Positions 14,797 through 24,413 of a stretch of 64,000 nt of DNA are shown one piece after another. The DNA is taken from assembly GCF_000377345.1 (NCBI RefSeq), contig NZ_KB898037.1, positions 63,412 through 127,411 on the forward strand, in the 5' to 3' direction. The notes under the pieces are model-generated. The model did not search any database, was not told the origin of the DNA, and was given only the letters and a program-made list of their open reading frames with translations. Each line of letters starts with the position of its first letter. The first letter of the stretch is position 1. Both the position numbers and the translations under genes were made by a program. This DNA is from Thioalkalivibrio sp. ALJ16. Lineage in GTDB: Bacteria; Pseudomonadota; Gammaproteobacteria; Ectothiorhodospirales; Ectothiorhodospiraceae.

Positions 14797-14892
14797 GTGC
14801 CGCCGAACACGATTTCGTGCGCAAGACGCTCGTCTATCCGCCCGGGAGCATCGCGGGCAGCAGCCATAACGCCTACCAGAAGAGGAATTGCA

Positions 14893-15954
14893 ATGAAAAA
14901 GACGACCAGCTGGACCCTGGCGCCCCTGTCCGGTGCCGTTGCCCTGGCCCTGTTCCTGGGCCCGAATGCCGCCGTCGCCGAAGGTGCGGGTGGTCTCAAC
15001 TTCGATTTCTACGGGTCGCTGCGTACCCACGGCGAGTACGTGCGGCCAGATAACCGGAATGAAAGCGATGGGGGTGTAGATTCATATTGGGGTATGCGGG
15101 ATGCGTATTCCAGGCTCGGGGTCCATATGAACTACGACATCAACGACCAGTTGGAGCTGTTCGGTCAACTCGAAATCGCCCTGGACAGTGCGAACCTGAA
15201 AGTTCAGGACCCTTATGATCAGGAAGAGGAAGTTCGAGTTGCCCAAGTTGGGCTGCGAGGAGATTTCGGGACCATTCAGATCGGACAGCAGTGGCTCCCC
15301 TACTACAACGCCATCTCCTTTCCGGTCGATATGTTCAGCACCTACTACAGCGGCTTCGCGACCTACACCGTGTTCCGTGTGAGGGATTCTGTCGCTTACT
15401 ACAGCCCCGACTTCAATGGCTTCTCGTTCGCGGCCTCCTATTCCGACGACCGAGGCAACGAGAGCTCCACCTCTCGGATCGACGACAGTCGTGCCCAGTT
15501 CACGGCTTCATATAACTTTGGCGATACCACCATTTCGGCTGGTGTCGACGACCGAGGCAACGCTAACGGGGAGCGAGACCGCATTTACGGCCTGTCCGCA
15601 TCACATCAGATGGGAGACTGGTACTTCGCTGCGAAGTACGAACAGTTCGATACGTTTAATGATACGTCTGGCGCCTTCAACGAAGATGGCGGCGAGGCCT
15701 TCAATGTCTTTGCCAGCTACACCCTTGGGAAGAACACTTTCAAGGCCATGCTCGCGAATGTGGACAACTACGGTGAAGATATTGTCCATCTTGGGTACGA
15801 TTACCAGTACAACGACAGCCTGAAATTCTTCGCCGAGTACTACTACGAAGAAGAGACTGCCGCGATCACCCCACGGCGCGGCGGGCTCCAGGATTTCCCT
15901 GCCAACGCACAAGGTGGGCAGGTCATTGCGGCGGGCCTTCGGTTCGACTTCTGA
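14893..15954 (+). CDS. Gram-negative outer-membrane porin
   Basis: The 353-residue precursor starts MKKTTSW at an ATG preceded by AGAGGA. It has a signal peptide ending AVAEG and alternating beta-strand pattern throughout (FYGSLRTHGEY, LELFGQLEIAL, FGTIQIGQQ, SFAASYSDD), with the obligatory C-terminal aromatic (AGLRFDF). It is a 16-strand general porin type, and many loop residues are acidic. The middle of the gene (about 15050-15840) has visibly more A/T at third positions than its neighbours, while both ends are GC-rich. It is divergent from the MarR-headed cluster and shares its intergenic region, so joint osmotic control is possible. An in-frame ATG at 14797 is too early to be the start. 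Confidence 0.9.
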   Translation: MKKTTSWTLAPLSGAVALALFLGPNAAVAEGAGGLNFDFYGSLRTHGEYVRPDNRNESDGGVDSYWGMRDAYSRLGVHMNYDINDQLELFGQLEIALDSANLKVQDPYDQEEEVRVAQVGLRGDFGTIQIGQQWLPYYNAISFPVDMFSTYYSGFATYTVFRVRDSVAYYSPDFNGFSFAASYSDDRGNESSTSRIDDSRAQFTASYNFGDTTISAGVDDRGNANGERDRIYGLSASHQMGDWYFAAKYEQFDTFNDTSGAFNEDGGEAFNVFASYTLGKNTFKAMLANVDNYGEDIVHLGYDYQYNDSLKFFAEYYYEEETAAITPRRGGLQDFPANAQGGQVIAAGLRFDF

Positions 15955-15980
15955 GCAACCACATAGCACCAAAGGAACAA

Positions 15981-16007
15981 ACCCCGGCCCCGCGCCGGGG
16001 TTTTTTT
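15981..16007. terminator. Bidirectional terminator between porin and ampG
   Basis: CCCCGG and CCGGGG arms form a hairpin followed by seven T on the plus strand. The opposite side is A-rich (AAAGGAACAAA), so it may also serve the convergent ampG. Confidence 0.85.
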
Positions 16008-16023
16008 AACAAGAACGAAACGG

Positions 16024-17439
16024 TCATGTCTCTTCGCGGGCGGGGGGCTCGGCGAGCTCCGGACGTCCGGGCTGGGGCATGCGGTCGGGGTTGGCCCAGC
16101 GCATCAGGGCAAAGGCGAGCAGGATGGTGGGGATGCCGATCAGGGCGGAGCTGGCGAAGAACCAGACCCAGCCGATGTGTTCGGCGAGTACGCCCGTGAA
16201 GCCGGCGAGGAACTGCCCCGGCAACGTCATGATGGAGCTGAACAGGGCGTACTGGGTGGCGGTGTAGGCGCTGTTGGTGAGGCTGGAGAGGTATGCAATG
16301 AACACCGAGATGGCCATTCCGCCGGACAGGTTGTCGGCCATGATTGCGAACACCAGCCCGTAGGCCTCCGGTCCCAGGGTCGCCAGCCAGGAGAAGGTCA
16401 GGTTGGTTAGTGGGGCCAGGATCGCGGTGGCAATGAGCATGCGCATGATGCCGAAGCGCACGACCAGCAGGCCGCCGAGGGCCGCGCCGGTCAGGGTCAT
16501 GGCCAGGCCGAAAGCGGCGGCGATGTTGGCGATCTCGTCCTTGGTGAAGCCGAGGTCCAGGTAGAACGGATTGGCCATCACGCCCATGAAGATGTCGCTG
16601 ATGCGGAACACCGCAATGAAGGCGATCACCACCAGGGCGATCTTCCCGAAGCGCTGCCAGAATTCGACGAAGGGGCAGATCACCGCACCGATGAACCAGG
16701 CCTTCAGCCCGCGCCACCAGCCGGTGTCGGAGGTGTTGTTGAGGTAGTGGACCACCCGGTCCTCGAGCCGGGCGGTGGCGGAATCACGCCGGGCGACTTC
16801 GGGCTCGCGCACGATCAGCGTGCAGATCACACCGACCAGCATCAGCGCCGCCATGGCGGCGTACGACAGGCTCCAGCTGCCGGCCGCGGCGATGTGCAGC
16901 GCCCCGGCCCCGGCGGTCAGCAGCGCCACGCGGTAGCCGAACACGTAGGCCGCCGCCATTGCGCCCTGGCGCTCCTGACTGACCGCTTCGATGCGGTAGG
17001 CATCGATGGCAATGTCCTGGGTCGCGGCCCCGAAGGCGGTCAGTACGGCCCAGACGGCGACCAGCCAGAGCTGCTCCACCGGGTCGGTCAGGGCGATGCC
17101 GGCCAGGCCAAGGATGATCACGGCCTGGGCGAACAGCATCCAGGCACGGCGACGCCCGAACACCCGGGTGAGAAACGGCAGGGCCAGGCGGTCGACTACC
17201 GGGGCCCAGAAGACCTTGATGCTGTAGGCCATCCCGACCCAGGACAGGAAGCCGATGGAGGCCAGCTCCACGCCGAGGTCGCGCAGCCAGGCGGTGAATG
17301 TCCCGCCGGTCAGCAGCAGCGGCAGGCCGGCGGCAAAGCCCAGAAACAGCATCCCGATGACGCGCGGATGGCGGTAGACCGCCAGCGCCGCACGCCAGTC
17401 GCGGCTCGGGGGGCGTTGCGCGTCGGCAATACCGGTCAT
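16024..17439 (-). CDS. ampG: AmpG-type MFS muropeptide permease
   Basis: The 471-residue protein is an MFS transporter of the AmpG/SLC33 type. It opens with YRHPRVIGMLFLGFAAGLPLLL, a hallmark of AmpG, and has TQDIAIDAYRIE in the first half and SGGMAISVFIAYLSSLTN in the second. AmpG imports anhydro-muropeptides from the periplasm for cell-wall recycling. It ends 17 bp from the porin terminator. The xthA stop lies 30 bp upstream on the same strand, so the two may be co-transcribed. No ampC/ampR genes are nearby. Confidence 0.9.
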   Translation of the reverse strand: MTGIADAQRPPSRDWRAALAVYRHPRVIGMLFLGFAAGLPLLLTGGTFTAWLRDLGVELASIGFLSWVGMAYSIKVFWAPVVDRLALPFLTRVFGRRRAWMLFAQAVIILGLAGIALTDPVEQLWLVAVWAVLTAFGAATQDIAIDAYRIEAVSQERQGAMAAAYVFGYRVALLTAGAGALHIAAAGSWSLSYAAMAALMLVGVICTLIVREPEVARRDSATARLEDRVVHYLNNTSDTGWWRGLKAWFIGAVICPFVEFWQRFGKIALVVIAFIAVFRISDIFMGVMANPFYLDLGFTKDEIANIAAAFGLAMTLTGAALGGLLVVRFGIMRMLIATAILAPLTNLTFSWLATLGPEAYGLVFAIMADNLSGGMAISVFIAYLSSLTNSAYTATQYALFSSIMTLPGQFLAGFTGVLAEHIGWVWFFASSALIGIPTILLAFALMRWANPDRMPQPGRPELAEPPAREET

Positions 17440-17469
17440 GAGCGCCGACCGCGGGGCAGGACACCCCGC

Positions 17470-18243
17470 TCAGGGCGTGTAGTCATAGTCGATCCAGAAC
17501 GGCGCGTGATCGGAGAAGCGGTCGTCGGTATGAATGTACGGGTCGCGCGCGGTGGCGGCGATGCCGGGGGTCGCGATCTGGTAATCGATGCGCCAGCCGA
17601 CGTTCTTGGCCCAGGCCTGGCCCCGGTTGGACCACCAGGTGTACTGCTCGGGACGCTCGTCCAGCCGGCGGAAGACGTCCACCATGCCGATCTCGTCGAA
17701 CAGGTGATCGAGCCAGGCGCGTTCCTCGGGCAGGAAGCCCGAGTTCTTCTGGTTGGATTTCCAGTTGCGCAGGTCGATCTCGCGGTGGGCGATGTTCCAG
17801 TCGCCACAGATCACCCATTCGCGCCCGTCCTGCATGCGTTCGGTCAGCCAGGGCCGAAAGAAATCGAGGAAGCGCCACTTGGACTCCTGGCGGTGGTCGC
17901 CCGAGGACCCGGACGGCAGGTACAGCGAGACCACTGACAGGTTGCCGAAACGCATCTCCACGTAACGGCCTTCCTGATCCGCCTCCTCGAAGCCGATACG
18001 GGTGATGACCTCGTCCGGCTGCTGCCGGCTGTACAGGGCCACGCCGCTGTAGCCGGGCTTGACCGCGTCGACATAGGCGCAGTGGTGACCGCGCGGATGG
18101 AACGGCTCGCCCTGGATCTGGTGAATCTGGGCCTTGGTCTCCTGGATGCAGGTGACGTCGGCGGCGGTCGTGGGGAGCCAGTCGAAAAAGCCCTTGCGGG
18201 CAGCGGCACGAATGCCGTTGGCGTTCATTGAGAGTATGCGCAT
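17470..18243 (-). CDS. xthA: Exodeoxyribonuclease III (AP endonuclease)
   Basis: The 257-residue enzyme repairs abasic sites and trims 3' ends. Family catalytic motifs are all present: MNANGIRAA (Asn), CIQETKAQ (Glu), GDWNIAHREIDLRNWK (Asp and Asn) and FSDHAPFWIDYD (Asp-His). Length is normal for the ExoIII group. It is divergent from pyrE across a 102-bp gap, as in several gammaproteobacteria. Confidence 0.95.
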   Translation of the reverse strand: MRILSMNANGIRAAARKGFFDWLPTTAADVTCIQETKAQIHQIQGEPFHPRGHHCAYVDAVKPGYSGVALYSRQQPDEVITRIGFEEADQEGRYVEMRFGNLSVVSLYLPSGSSGDHRQESKWRFLDFFRPWLTERMQDGREWVICGDWNIAHREIDLRNWKSNQKNSGFLPEERAWLDHLFDEIGMVDVFRRLDERPEQYTWWSNRGQAWAKNVGWRIDYQIATPGIAATARDPYIHTDDRFSDHAPFWIDYDYTP

Positions 18244-18345
18244 GGCGCAGAACGATACCCGCGGGCGCCGGCGCGGAAAAGCCCCGCGGGTCGGAGCCCG
18301 TGACGGACTGTGTCAAAATACGGGGTTTGAGACCGGAGCCGCCCG

Positions 18346-18981
18346 ATGACCGCCCACGCCTTCCTCGAATATGCCCTGCAACGCGACGTCCTGCGCTTTG
18401 GCGAGTTCACCCTGAAGTCCGGGCGCATTAGCCCCTACTTCTTCAACGCCGGGCTGTTCAACCGGGGTTCCGATCTGGCGCGACTGGGCGAGTTCTACGC
18501 CCGGGCCATCGTCGATTCCGGCATCGAGTTCGATCTGGTATTCGGTCCGGCGTACAAGGGGATCCCGCTGGCGGCAGCGGTGACCGAGGCGCTGTACCGT
18601 GATCACGGCATGGACCGGCCCTGGGCCTTCAATCGGAAGGAGGCGAAGGACCATGGCGAAGGCGGCAACATCGTCGGTGCACCGCTGGCCGGGCGCGTGC
18701 TGATCGTGGACGACGTGATCACCGCCGGCACCGCGATTCGCGAATCGGTGGACTTGATCCGCGCGGCGGGTGCCACGCCGGTGGGGGTTGCCATTGCCCT
18801 GGACCGCGAGGAACGTGGCCGCGGCGAACGCTCGGCCATCCAGGAGGTCGAGGCCGATCTGGGCCTGCAGGTGATCCGCGTCGCGCGGCTGGGCGATCTG
18901 GTCGCGATGCTCGAGGATACCGGGCGCGCCCCGGAACACCTGGACGCGCTGCGCGCCTATCGCGCCGAGTACGGCGTTTAG
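18346..18981 (+). CDS. pyrE: Orotate phosphoribosyltransferase
   Basis: PyrE transfers the phosphoribosyl group of PRPP to orotate in UMP synthesis. The 211-residue protein has the PRPP-binding signature [30 protein letters not shown] and [13 protein letters not shown], all as in E. coli PyrE. It stands alone on the plus strand, convergent with the cupin gene. Confidence 0.96.
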   Translation: MTAHAFLEYALQRDVLRFGEFTLKSGRISPYFFNAGLFNRGSDLARLGEFYARAIVDSGIEFDLVFGPAYKGIPLAAAVTEALYRDHGMDRPWAFNRKEAKDHGEGGNIVGAPLAGRVLIVDDVITAGTAIRESVDLIRAAGATPVGVAIALDREERGRGERSAIQEVEADLGLQVIRVARLGDLVAMLEDTGRAPEHLDALRAYRAEYGV

Positions 18982-19023
18982 GCGGCCTCGCAATGACGCG
19001 GGTAACGCCGCGGTAGCCGGGGG

Positions 19024-19380
19024 CTAGAGAAGCTCGGTGTCGTCGTGCGAGTACGGCGGCGAGCAGCTGCACAGGATGTGCAGCGGCCCGGTGCCGGTAT
19101 TGCGGATGTTGTGCGGGGTGCCGGGCGCGATGCAGACGGTATCGCCCGCGGCGACGGCGAAGGTCTTCGCGCCCAGCCGCATTTCGCCCGCGCCACGGGT
19201 GATGTGATAGAGCTCTTCGGTTCGCGCGTGGCGATGCAGCAGCGTGGTGGCCCCCGGCTGCACCACCGCCTCGGCCAGGCTCTGGGCCGCGTTGCCGTGG
19301 GTATCCGGGTGCATCAGCTCGCGGATCTCGGAGCCGTCCTTGGTGTCGTAGGCCGGGATTTCAGCGTAGTGCGTGTGCAT
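19024..19380 (-). CDS. Small cupin-domain protein
   Basis: The 118-residue single-domain cupin has the metal-binding motif 1 LLHRHARTEELYHITRGAGEM (two His and a Glu) and motif 2 GDTVCIAPGTPHNIRN (His). It probably binds a metal ion in the cytoplasm; the substrate is unknown. Its ATG lies 8 bp after the gpmI stop, so the genes are likely co-transcribed. The longer frame starting at 19542 runs through gpmI coding sequence and is not the start. Confidence 0.8.
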   Translation of the reverse strand: MHTHYAEIPAYDTKDGSEIRELMHPDTHGNAAQSLAEAVVQPGATTLLHRHARTEELYHITRGAGEMRLGAKTFAVAAGDTVCIAPGTPHNIRNTGTGPLHILCSCSPPYSHDDTELL

Positions 19381-19388
19381 CGTCGCGC

Positions 19389-20939
19389 TCACGCGGACTC
19401 CGGAACTTCCTCGAGCAGCAGGCTGCGCCCCCCCATGGCCGAGGGTTTGGGCACGCCCATCAGTTCCAGCACCGTGGGTGCCACATCGGCCAGCCCGCCG
19501 CCGGTGCGCAGGCGCCAGCGCTGGGAGTCGGTGATCATGCACATGACCGGGTAGATCGTGTGCTGGGTATGCGGGGCACCGGTGACCGGGTCGATGTATT
19601 CGTCGCAGTTGCCATGATCGGCGGTCACGATCGCGGAGTACTCGAGCTCCTTCGCCGCATCCAGTACCCGCCCGACCTCCCGGTCGAGGACCTGAACCGC
19701 CTCGATCAGGGCGTCGCGTTTGGCGGTGTGCCCGACCATGTCGCCGTTGGCGAAGTTGACCAGGATGAAGCCGTAGCGCCCGCTCTGCATCGCCTGGATG
19801 GTCTCGTCGGCCACCTGCCGCGCGCTCATCTCCGGCTGCTCGTCGTAGGTATCTACCGCCGGCGAGGGCACCATCACGCGCTGCTCCCCGGCGTAGGGCT
19901 CTTCCTTGCCGCCGTTGAAGAAGAAGGTCACGTGGGCGTATTTCTCGGTCTCCGCGCAGTGGAACTGCGGGATGCCGGCAGAGGCGATAGTACTGCCCAG
20001 CGTGGTCGAGGGACGTTCCGGTGGGAACGCGATCGGGGAGAGGAAACGCGGATCGTATTCGGTCAGGCAGGTCTCGGACACCGGGTGGAAATCACCGCGA
20101 TCAAAGCCGTCGAAATCGTCCATGCCCAGCGCGGCGGTCAGCTGGCGCGGACGGTCGTTGCGGAAGTTGAACAGGACGCAGACCGCGTCCTGACCCAGCG
20201 GCGCACCGCCATTCACGATGCGCGGGTTGATGAACTCGTCGTCCTCGCCGGCGGCATAGGCGGTCTCGATCGCCTCGCGGGCCGACGCGACCGGCTCGCC
20301 CTCGCCATAGGCGATGGCGCGGAAGGCCCTCTCGGTACGCTGCCAGCGCTTGTCGCGGTCCATCGCGTAATAGCGCCCGCACACAGTGGCGATCGCGCCG
20401 CCGGCGTTCGCCAGCTCTTCCTCCAGCGGGTCGAGGTAGTGGAGGGCCGAACGCGGCGCGGTGTCGCGACCGTCGGTGATCATGTGCACCATGGGCCGGG
20501 CGCCCTCGCGCTGGCAGATCTCGACCAGGGCACGCAGGTGGCGAATATGCGAGTGCACGCCGCCATCGGAGACCAGACCGATCAGGTGCAGCGGCTGGTC
20601 CTTGGCGACCGCGGCGCGTGCGGCGCTGACCAGGGCATCGTTCTCGTAGAAGCTGCCGTCGGTGATGGAGTCATCAATCCGCACCAGGTCCTGGTTGATA
20701 ACCGTGCCCGCGCCCAGCGTCAGATGGCCGACCTCGGAATTGCCCATCTGCCCGTCGGGGAGCCCCACGGCGCGGCCGCAGGCATCCAGCGTGGTGTGCG
20801 TATGGGTGGACAGGTATTCGTCCAGCCGCGGCGTGCTGGCCTCGGCAAAGGCGTTGTTCAGCTTCGAGGGGTTTACGCCCACACCATCCATGATGATCAG
20901 AAGGACGGGGCGGCGGGGGGTCGGGCGCGGGTCTGCCAT
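19389..20939 (-). CDS. gpmI: 2,3-bisphosphoglycerate-independent phosphoglycerate mutase
   Basis: GpmI interconverts 3- and 2-phosphoglycerate. The 516-residue protein has the Mn-binding Asp18 (LLIIMDGVG) and the phospho-acceptor Ser68 in MGNSEVGHLTLGAG. It also has RVDSITDGSFYEN-type and VTADHGNCDEY metal motifs. The length is standard. It is upstream of the small cupin gene. A 78-bp gap separates it from tatC on the same strand. Confidence 0.96.
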   Translation of the reverse strand: MADPRPTPRRPVLLIIMDGVGVNPSKLNNAFAEASTPRLDEYLSTHTHTTLDACGRAVGLPDGQMGNSEVGHLTLGAGTVINQDLVRIDDSITDGSFYENDALVSAARAAVAKDQPLHLIGLVSDGGVHSHIRHLRALVEICQREGARPMVHMITDGRDTAPRSALHYLDPLEEELANAGGAIATVCGRYYAMDRDKRWQRTERAFRAIAYGEGEPVASAREAIETAYAAGEDDEFINPRIVNGGAPLGQDAVCVLFNFRNDRPRQLTAALGMDDFDGFDRGDFHPVSETCLTEYDPRFLSPIAFPPERPSTTLGSTIASAGIPQFHCAETEKYAHVTFFFNGGKEEPYAGEQRVMVPSPAVDTYDEQPEMSARQVADETIQAMQSGRYGFILVNFANGDMVGHTAKRDALIEAVQVLDREVGRVLDAAKELEYSAIVTADHGNCDEYIDPVTGAPHTQHTIYPVMCMITDSQRWRLRTGGGLADVAPTVLELMGVPKPSAMGGRSLLLEEVPESA

Positions 20940-21017
20940 CGCGGGTTCTATACCTGGGTCAATGGATTACCCGAGTATTTTAGCAAGTTCCGATGCTGGG
21001 GGCGTGGCCGCGGTTAC

Positions 21018-22157
21018 CTAGCGAACGCGCCCCTCGTCGTAGTCTTCCTGCGACGGGCCATCATCGTCACCGCCGCTCGCGCTGGAGGACTTCCTGGCGC
21101 TGGTCTCGCGCGCCTCGCGCTGACGCCGGAGTTCCGCCTGCTCCTCCTCGATACGGTCGAGCTCGGCGTCCATCTCGTCGTCAGTCAGCGGGGTATAGCC
21201 GGTACGCGCCGCGGCCGTGGTGCCTTCACCGGCGGCGGTCCCGGCGCTGCCGGAGGCCCCGGCACCGGAGACCGCAGCGGTCTTCCCGGCGGACCCGCCG
21301 CCACTGCCGCCACCACGCGGCTTGTTGCTGCCACCGCCACCCGGACCGTCGTCGTCCGGCCCGTCGCCGCTGGCACCGCTGTCGTCCGCAGCCTCGGCCC
21401 GGCGTCGGGCCTTCTTGCGTTCCATGATCCGCGACAGGATCAGGCCCACCTCGAACAGCAGCCACATCGGCAGGGCCAGCAGGGTCTGCGAGATGATGTC
21501 CGGCGGCGTCAGCACCATGCCGACCAGGAACACGCCGACAATCACGTAGGGCCGCTTCTGGGCCAGCTTGTCCGGGGTGGTCGCGCCCATCGAGACCAGC
21601 AGGATGGTGGCCACCGGCACCTCGAAGGCGATGCCGAACGCGATGAACAGCATGATCACGAACGACAGGTAGCGCGAGATGTCGGTCATCACCGACACCC
21701 CCTCGGGCGCCGTCGCGGTAAAGAAGGCAAAGATCAGCGGGAACACCACGAAATAGGCGAATGCCATACCGAGGTAGAACAGCGCGGTGGAGGACGCCAC
21801 CAGCGGCAGCGCCATGCTCTTTTCGTGGGCGTACAGGCCCGGCGCCACAAAGGACCAGACCTGGTACAGCAGGTACGGGATGCTGATGACCACCGCCAGC
21901 AGCAAGGTCAGCTTGAACGGGATCAGGAACGGCGCGGCGACGTCGATCGCGATCATGCTGGTGCCTTCCGGCAGATGCTGCATCAGCGGATCGGCCAGCC
22001 AGGTGTAGATCGGGTTGGCGAACGGGAACAGGACCAGGAACACCACCAGGATGGCGATGAACATCCTGAGGATGCGATCCCGCAGTTCGATCAGATGCGA
22101 GAGCAGGGTCTCGGTCGCTTCCGGACTCGGCTCAACCCCCGGTTTGGTCTTGCTCAT
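21018..22157 (-). CDS. tatC: TatC, twin-arginine translocase receptor subunit with a long C-terminal tail
   Basis: TatC recognises twin-arginine signals in the inner membrane. Residues 1-246 are a normal TatC: LLSHLIELRDRI at the start, VWSFVAPGLYAHEK, FEVPVATILLV and LTPPDIISQTLLALPMWLLFE, with six transmembrane segments. After residue 246 comes an extra tail of about 133 residues. It is rich in Gly, Ser, Ala and Asp and ends with a charged helix (DDEMDAELDRIEEEQAELRR). E. coli TatC has only 258 residues. The gene overlaps tatB by 4 bases. Clients visible here include SoxY and the binding-like protein at 3801. Confidence 0.94.
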   Translation of the reverse strand: MSKTKPGVEPSPEATETLLSHLIELRDRILRMFIAILVVFLVLFPFANPIYTWLADPLMQHLPEGTSMIAIDVAAPFLIPFKLTLLLAVVISIPYLLYQVWSFVAPGLYAHEKSMALPLVASSTALFYLGMAFAYFVVFPLIFAFFTATAPEGVSVMTDISRYLSFVIMLFIAFGIAFEVPVATILLVSMGATTPDKLAQKRPYVIVGVFLVGMVLTPPDIISQTLLALPMWLLFEVGLILSRIMERKKARRRAEAADDSGASGDGPDDDGPGGGGSNKPRGGGSGGGSAGKTAAVSGAGASGSAGTAAGEGTTAAARTGYTPLTDDEMDAELDRIEEEQAELRRQREARETSARKSSSASGGDDDGPSQEDYDEGRVR

Positions 22158-22855
22158 GAGTGCTTGTCAGGGGTCTGGTCGTCGGGTGCATCGTCGGCGC
22201 GGCGCTCGCCCTCCGGGCCCGACGCATCATCGGCGGCCGGATCCGGGGTACGGCGCTCGCGCACGGCGGGCTTCTTGGGCTTCTGGCGCGGACGGTCGTC
22301 GGCGCGCGCCTTCTGTTCGGCGGCCAGGGCCGGATCGTCGGTCATCAGATTGCCATCCAGGCTGCCCTTGGTCGGCACCCGACGGATCTCGGGGGACGCG
22401 TCAGCGTCAGCGGCATCCGCCGCCGTATCATCGGCACGTACTGCGGCATCAGGACTGCGCATGGAAGGCTTGTCGCGGACGGCGGGCTTCGGCTTCTTGC
22501 CCTCCAGGGCCTTCGACTCGGGCTCGGCGGACGCCTGGCCCGACGCCGACTTGCCCTCGATGTCTTCGCGCAGGCCGCGCTCGGTATCCTCGAGGTCCTC
22601 GCGCAGGCTGGTCTCGGTCTCGTCCATCATGCTTTTCAGCTGGCGGATCTCGCGATCCTGACTCTTGAGCATGTTGCGCAGCTCGTCAGTCTGGAGCTCC
22701 TGCTCGAAGTCGGAGCGCACGCTATGCACGAAACGCCGGGTCTTGCCGACCCAGCGCCCGATCTCGCGCGCAAGACCGGGCAGACGCTCCGGCCCGACGA
22801 CCAGCAGCGCCACCAGCACGATGATGATGATTTCCCAGAAGCCGATATCGAACAT
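22154..22855 (-). CDS. tatB: TatB, twin-arginine translocase subunit with extended tail
   Basis: The 233-residue protein starts MFDIGFWEIIIIVLVALLVV, the TatB transmembrane helix, followed by GPERLPGLAREIGRWVG, the amphipathic helix. A long coiled-coil-like segment (LKSQDREIRQLKSMMDETE) and a charged, low-complexity tail with KPKPAVR repeats follow. TatB and TatC form the signal-peptide receptor. It is coupled to tatC by an ATGA overlap. Confidence 0.93.
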   Translation of the reverse strand: MFDIGFWEIIIIVLVALLVVGPERLPGLAREIGRWVGKTRRFVHSVRSDFEQELQTDELRNMLKSQDREIRQLKSMMDETETSLREDLEDTERGLREDIEGKSASGQASAEPESKALEGKKPKPAVRDKPSMRSPDAAVRADDTAADAADADASPEIRRVPTKGSLDGNLMTDDPALAAEQKARADDRPRQKPKKPAVRERRTPDPAADDASGPEGERRADDAPDDQTPDKHS

Positions 22856-22899
22856 GGGCTACCGCCAGTGAGGCCCGACCGCCACGCCGGCCTCGGAGC

Positions 22900-23190
22900 T
22901 CAGGACTTCTTGTCCGACTGCGAGGCGTCGGAGCCCTGTTCGCTGCTCTTCTTCACCTCGGCGTCGACCACACGGCCGTTGCCTTCGGTCTGGTCCTCGA
23001 CCTCGCGCGGCTCGCCGTCTTCGCCTTCCTTCTTCTCGTCGCCGTCCGGGTCCTTGACGGCCTGGCGGAAGTTTTTCATCGCCGAGCCAATGTCTCCGCC
23101 CATGTTGCGCAGCTTCTTGGTGCCGAACAGCAGCACGACAATCAAAAGGATGATGAGGAGCTGCCAAATGCTGATGCCACCAATACCCAT
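22900..23190 (-). CDS. tatA: TatA, pore-forming twin-arginine translocase subunit
   Basis: The 96-residue protein has a short N-terminal helix ([22 protein letters not shown]), the [14 protein letters not shown] hinge and amphipathic helix ([10 protein letters not shown]), and a highly acidic tail. It is the multimeric channel component. It is first of tatABC and follows hisE by 71 bp, so it may be read from the his operon. Confidence 0.94.
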   Translation of the reverse strand: MGIGGISIWQLLIILLIVVLLFGTKKLRNMGGDIGSAMKNFRQAVKDPDGDEKKEGEDGEPREVEDQTEGNGRVVDAEVKKSSEQGSDASQSDKKS

Positions 23191-23261
23191 GAACTCTGTC
23201 TCCGGTTACTTAACTTTGCGTTAGCCTGAACGGCGCCAGGCCCATAATCAACAAGACGTTT

Positions 23262-23621
23262 CTAATGGTCGGAGCGGCGCCCACTGGTCTGCCGCGCCGC
23301 CTTCTCGGCGATTCCGGACAGGCCAAAGCGGCGTGCCAGTTCGTCGAGGACATCGTCGGGGTGCCGCCCGCGAGCCGCGAGAACCACCAGGGCATGAAAC
23401 CACAGGTCAGCCATTTCCGATACCAGGGCATCGGTATCGTCGTTCTTGGCGGCAATCAGTGTCTCGGTAGATTCTTCGCCCAGCTTCTTGAGCATCTCGT
23501 CCAGACCGCGGGCATGGAGCCTGGCCACGTACGACTGCTCCGGGTCAGCCTGACGGCGCTGCTCGATGACCTCGGCCAGCGCGGACAGGACCTCGGCGCC
23601 GGTACCGCTCGAGGCGCTCAT
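23262..23621 (-). CDS. hisE: Phosphoribosyl-ATP pyrophosphatase
   Basis: HisE hydrolyses phosphoribosyl-ATP in the second step of histidine synthesis. The 119-residue protein has the MazG-like motif [14 protein letters not shown] and [18 protein letters not shown]. Its ATG at 23621 overlaps the hisF stop in an ATGA junction. The longer open frame starting at 23933 is antisense-like sequence within hisF's alternate frame and is not used. It is a separate gene here, not fused to hisI. Confidence 0.94.
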   Translation of the reverse strand: MSASSGTGAEVLSALAEVIEQRRQADPEQSYVARLHARGLDEMLKKLGEESTETLIAAKNDDTDALVSEMADLWFHALVVLAARGRHPDDVLDELARRFGLSGIAEKAARQTSGRRSDH

Positions 23622-24412
23622 GCCGCAACCACGTCGGCGTCGTTGGGCCGCACCGGCACACCGGCCGCCGCCATGGCGTCCTTGGCCTCGCCCACCGTGT
23701 GCTGACCAAAATGGAAGATACTGGCCGCCAGCACCGCATCGGCGTGGCCCTCGGTCACACCCTCGACCAGGTGCTGCAATTCGCCGACGCCGCCCGAGGC
23801 GATCACCGGCACCCCGACCGCATCGCTGACGGCGCGGGTCAGGGCGAGGTCGAAACCGATGCGGGTACCGTCGCGATCCATGCTGGTCAGCAGGATCTCG
23901 CCGGCCCCCAGGGCCTCCATGCGCTGCGCCCACTCGACCACATCCAGCCCGGTCTCGCGGCGCCCCCCATGGGTAAAGACTTCCCAGCGCGGCGGTTCAT
24001 TCCTGTCGCTCACCTGCTTGGCGTCGATCGCGACCACAATGCACTGGCTACCGACCCAGTCAGCGGCCTCGCGGACCAGCTCGGGACGATGCACCGCGGC
24101 CGTGTTGATCGACACCTTGTCGGCGCCGGCATTCAACAGGCGCCGGATGTCCTCCACCGCGCGTACGCCACCGCCCACGGTCAGCGGGATGAACACCTCG
24201 CGCGCGACGGACTCGACCACATGCAGGATGGTGTCGCGATCATCGCTGGAGGCGGTGATGTCGAGAAAGGTGATTTCGTCCGCACCCTGCGCGTTGTAAC
24301 GTCGCGCGATCTCCACCGGGTCGCCGGCATCACGGATGCCCACGAAGTTGACGCCCTTGACCACACGGCCGGCGTCCACGTCGAGACAGGGGATCACGCG
24401 CTTGGCGAGCAT
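23618..24412 (-). CDS. hisF: Imidazole glycerol phosphate synthase, cyclase subunit
   Basis: HisF uses ammonia delivered by HisH to form imidazole glycerol phosphate and AICAR. The 264-residue TIM barrel begins [20 protein letters not shown], with catalytic Asp in CLDVD and the second Asp in [13 protein letters not shown]. The start at 24412 follows the hisA stop by one base. Operon order hisB-hisH-hisA-hisF-hisE is normal for gammaproteobacteria. Confidence 0.96.
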   Translation of the reverse strand: MLAKRVIPCLDVDAGRVVKGVNFVGIRDAGDPVEIARRYNAQGADEITFLDITASSDDRDTILHVVESVAREVFIPLTVGGGVRAVEDIRRLLNAGADKVSINTAAVHRPELVREAADWVGSQCIVVAIDAKQVSDRNEPPRWEVFTHGGRRETGLDVVEWAQRMEALGAGEILLTSMDRDGTRIGFDLALTRAVSDAVGVPVIASGGVGELQHLVEGVTEGHADAVLAASIFHFGQHTVGEAKDAMAAAGVPVRPNDADVVAA

Positions 24413-24413
24413 C

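Noticed and set aside
14797-14892. Longer N-terminus for the porin
   Set aside because: The signal peptide and ribosome site are at 14893; the extra codons are charged and would block export.
19560-22661. Plus-strand ORF of 1033 aa
   Set aside because: It is antisense to gpmI, tatC and tatB and has no domain.
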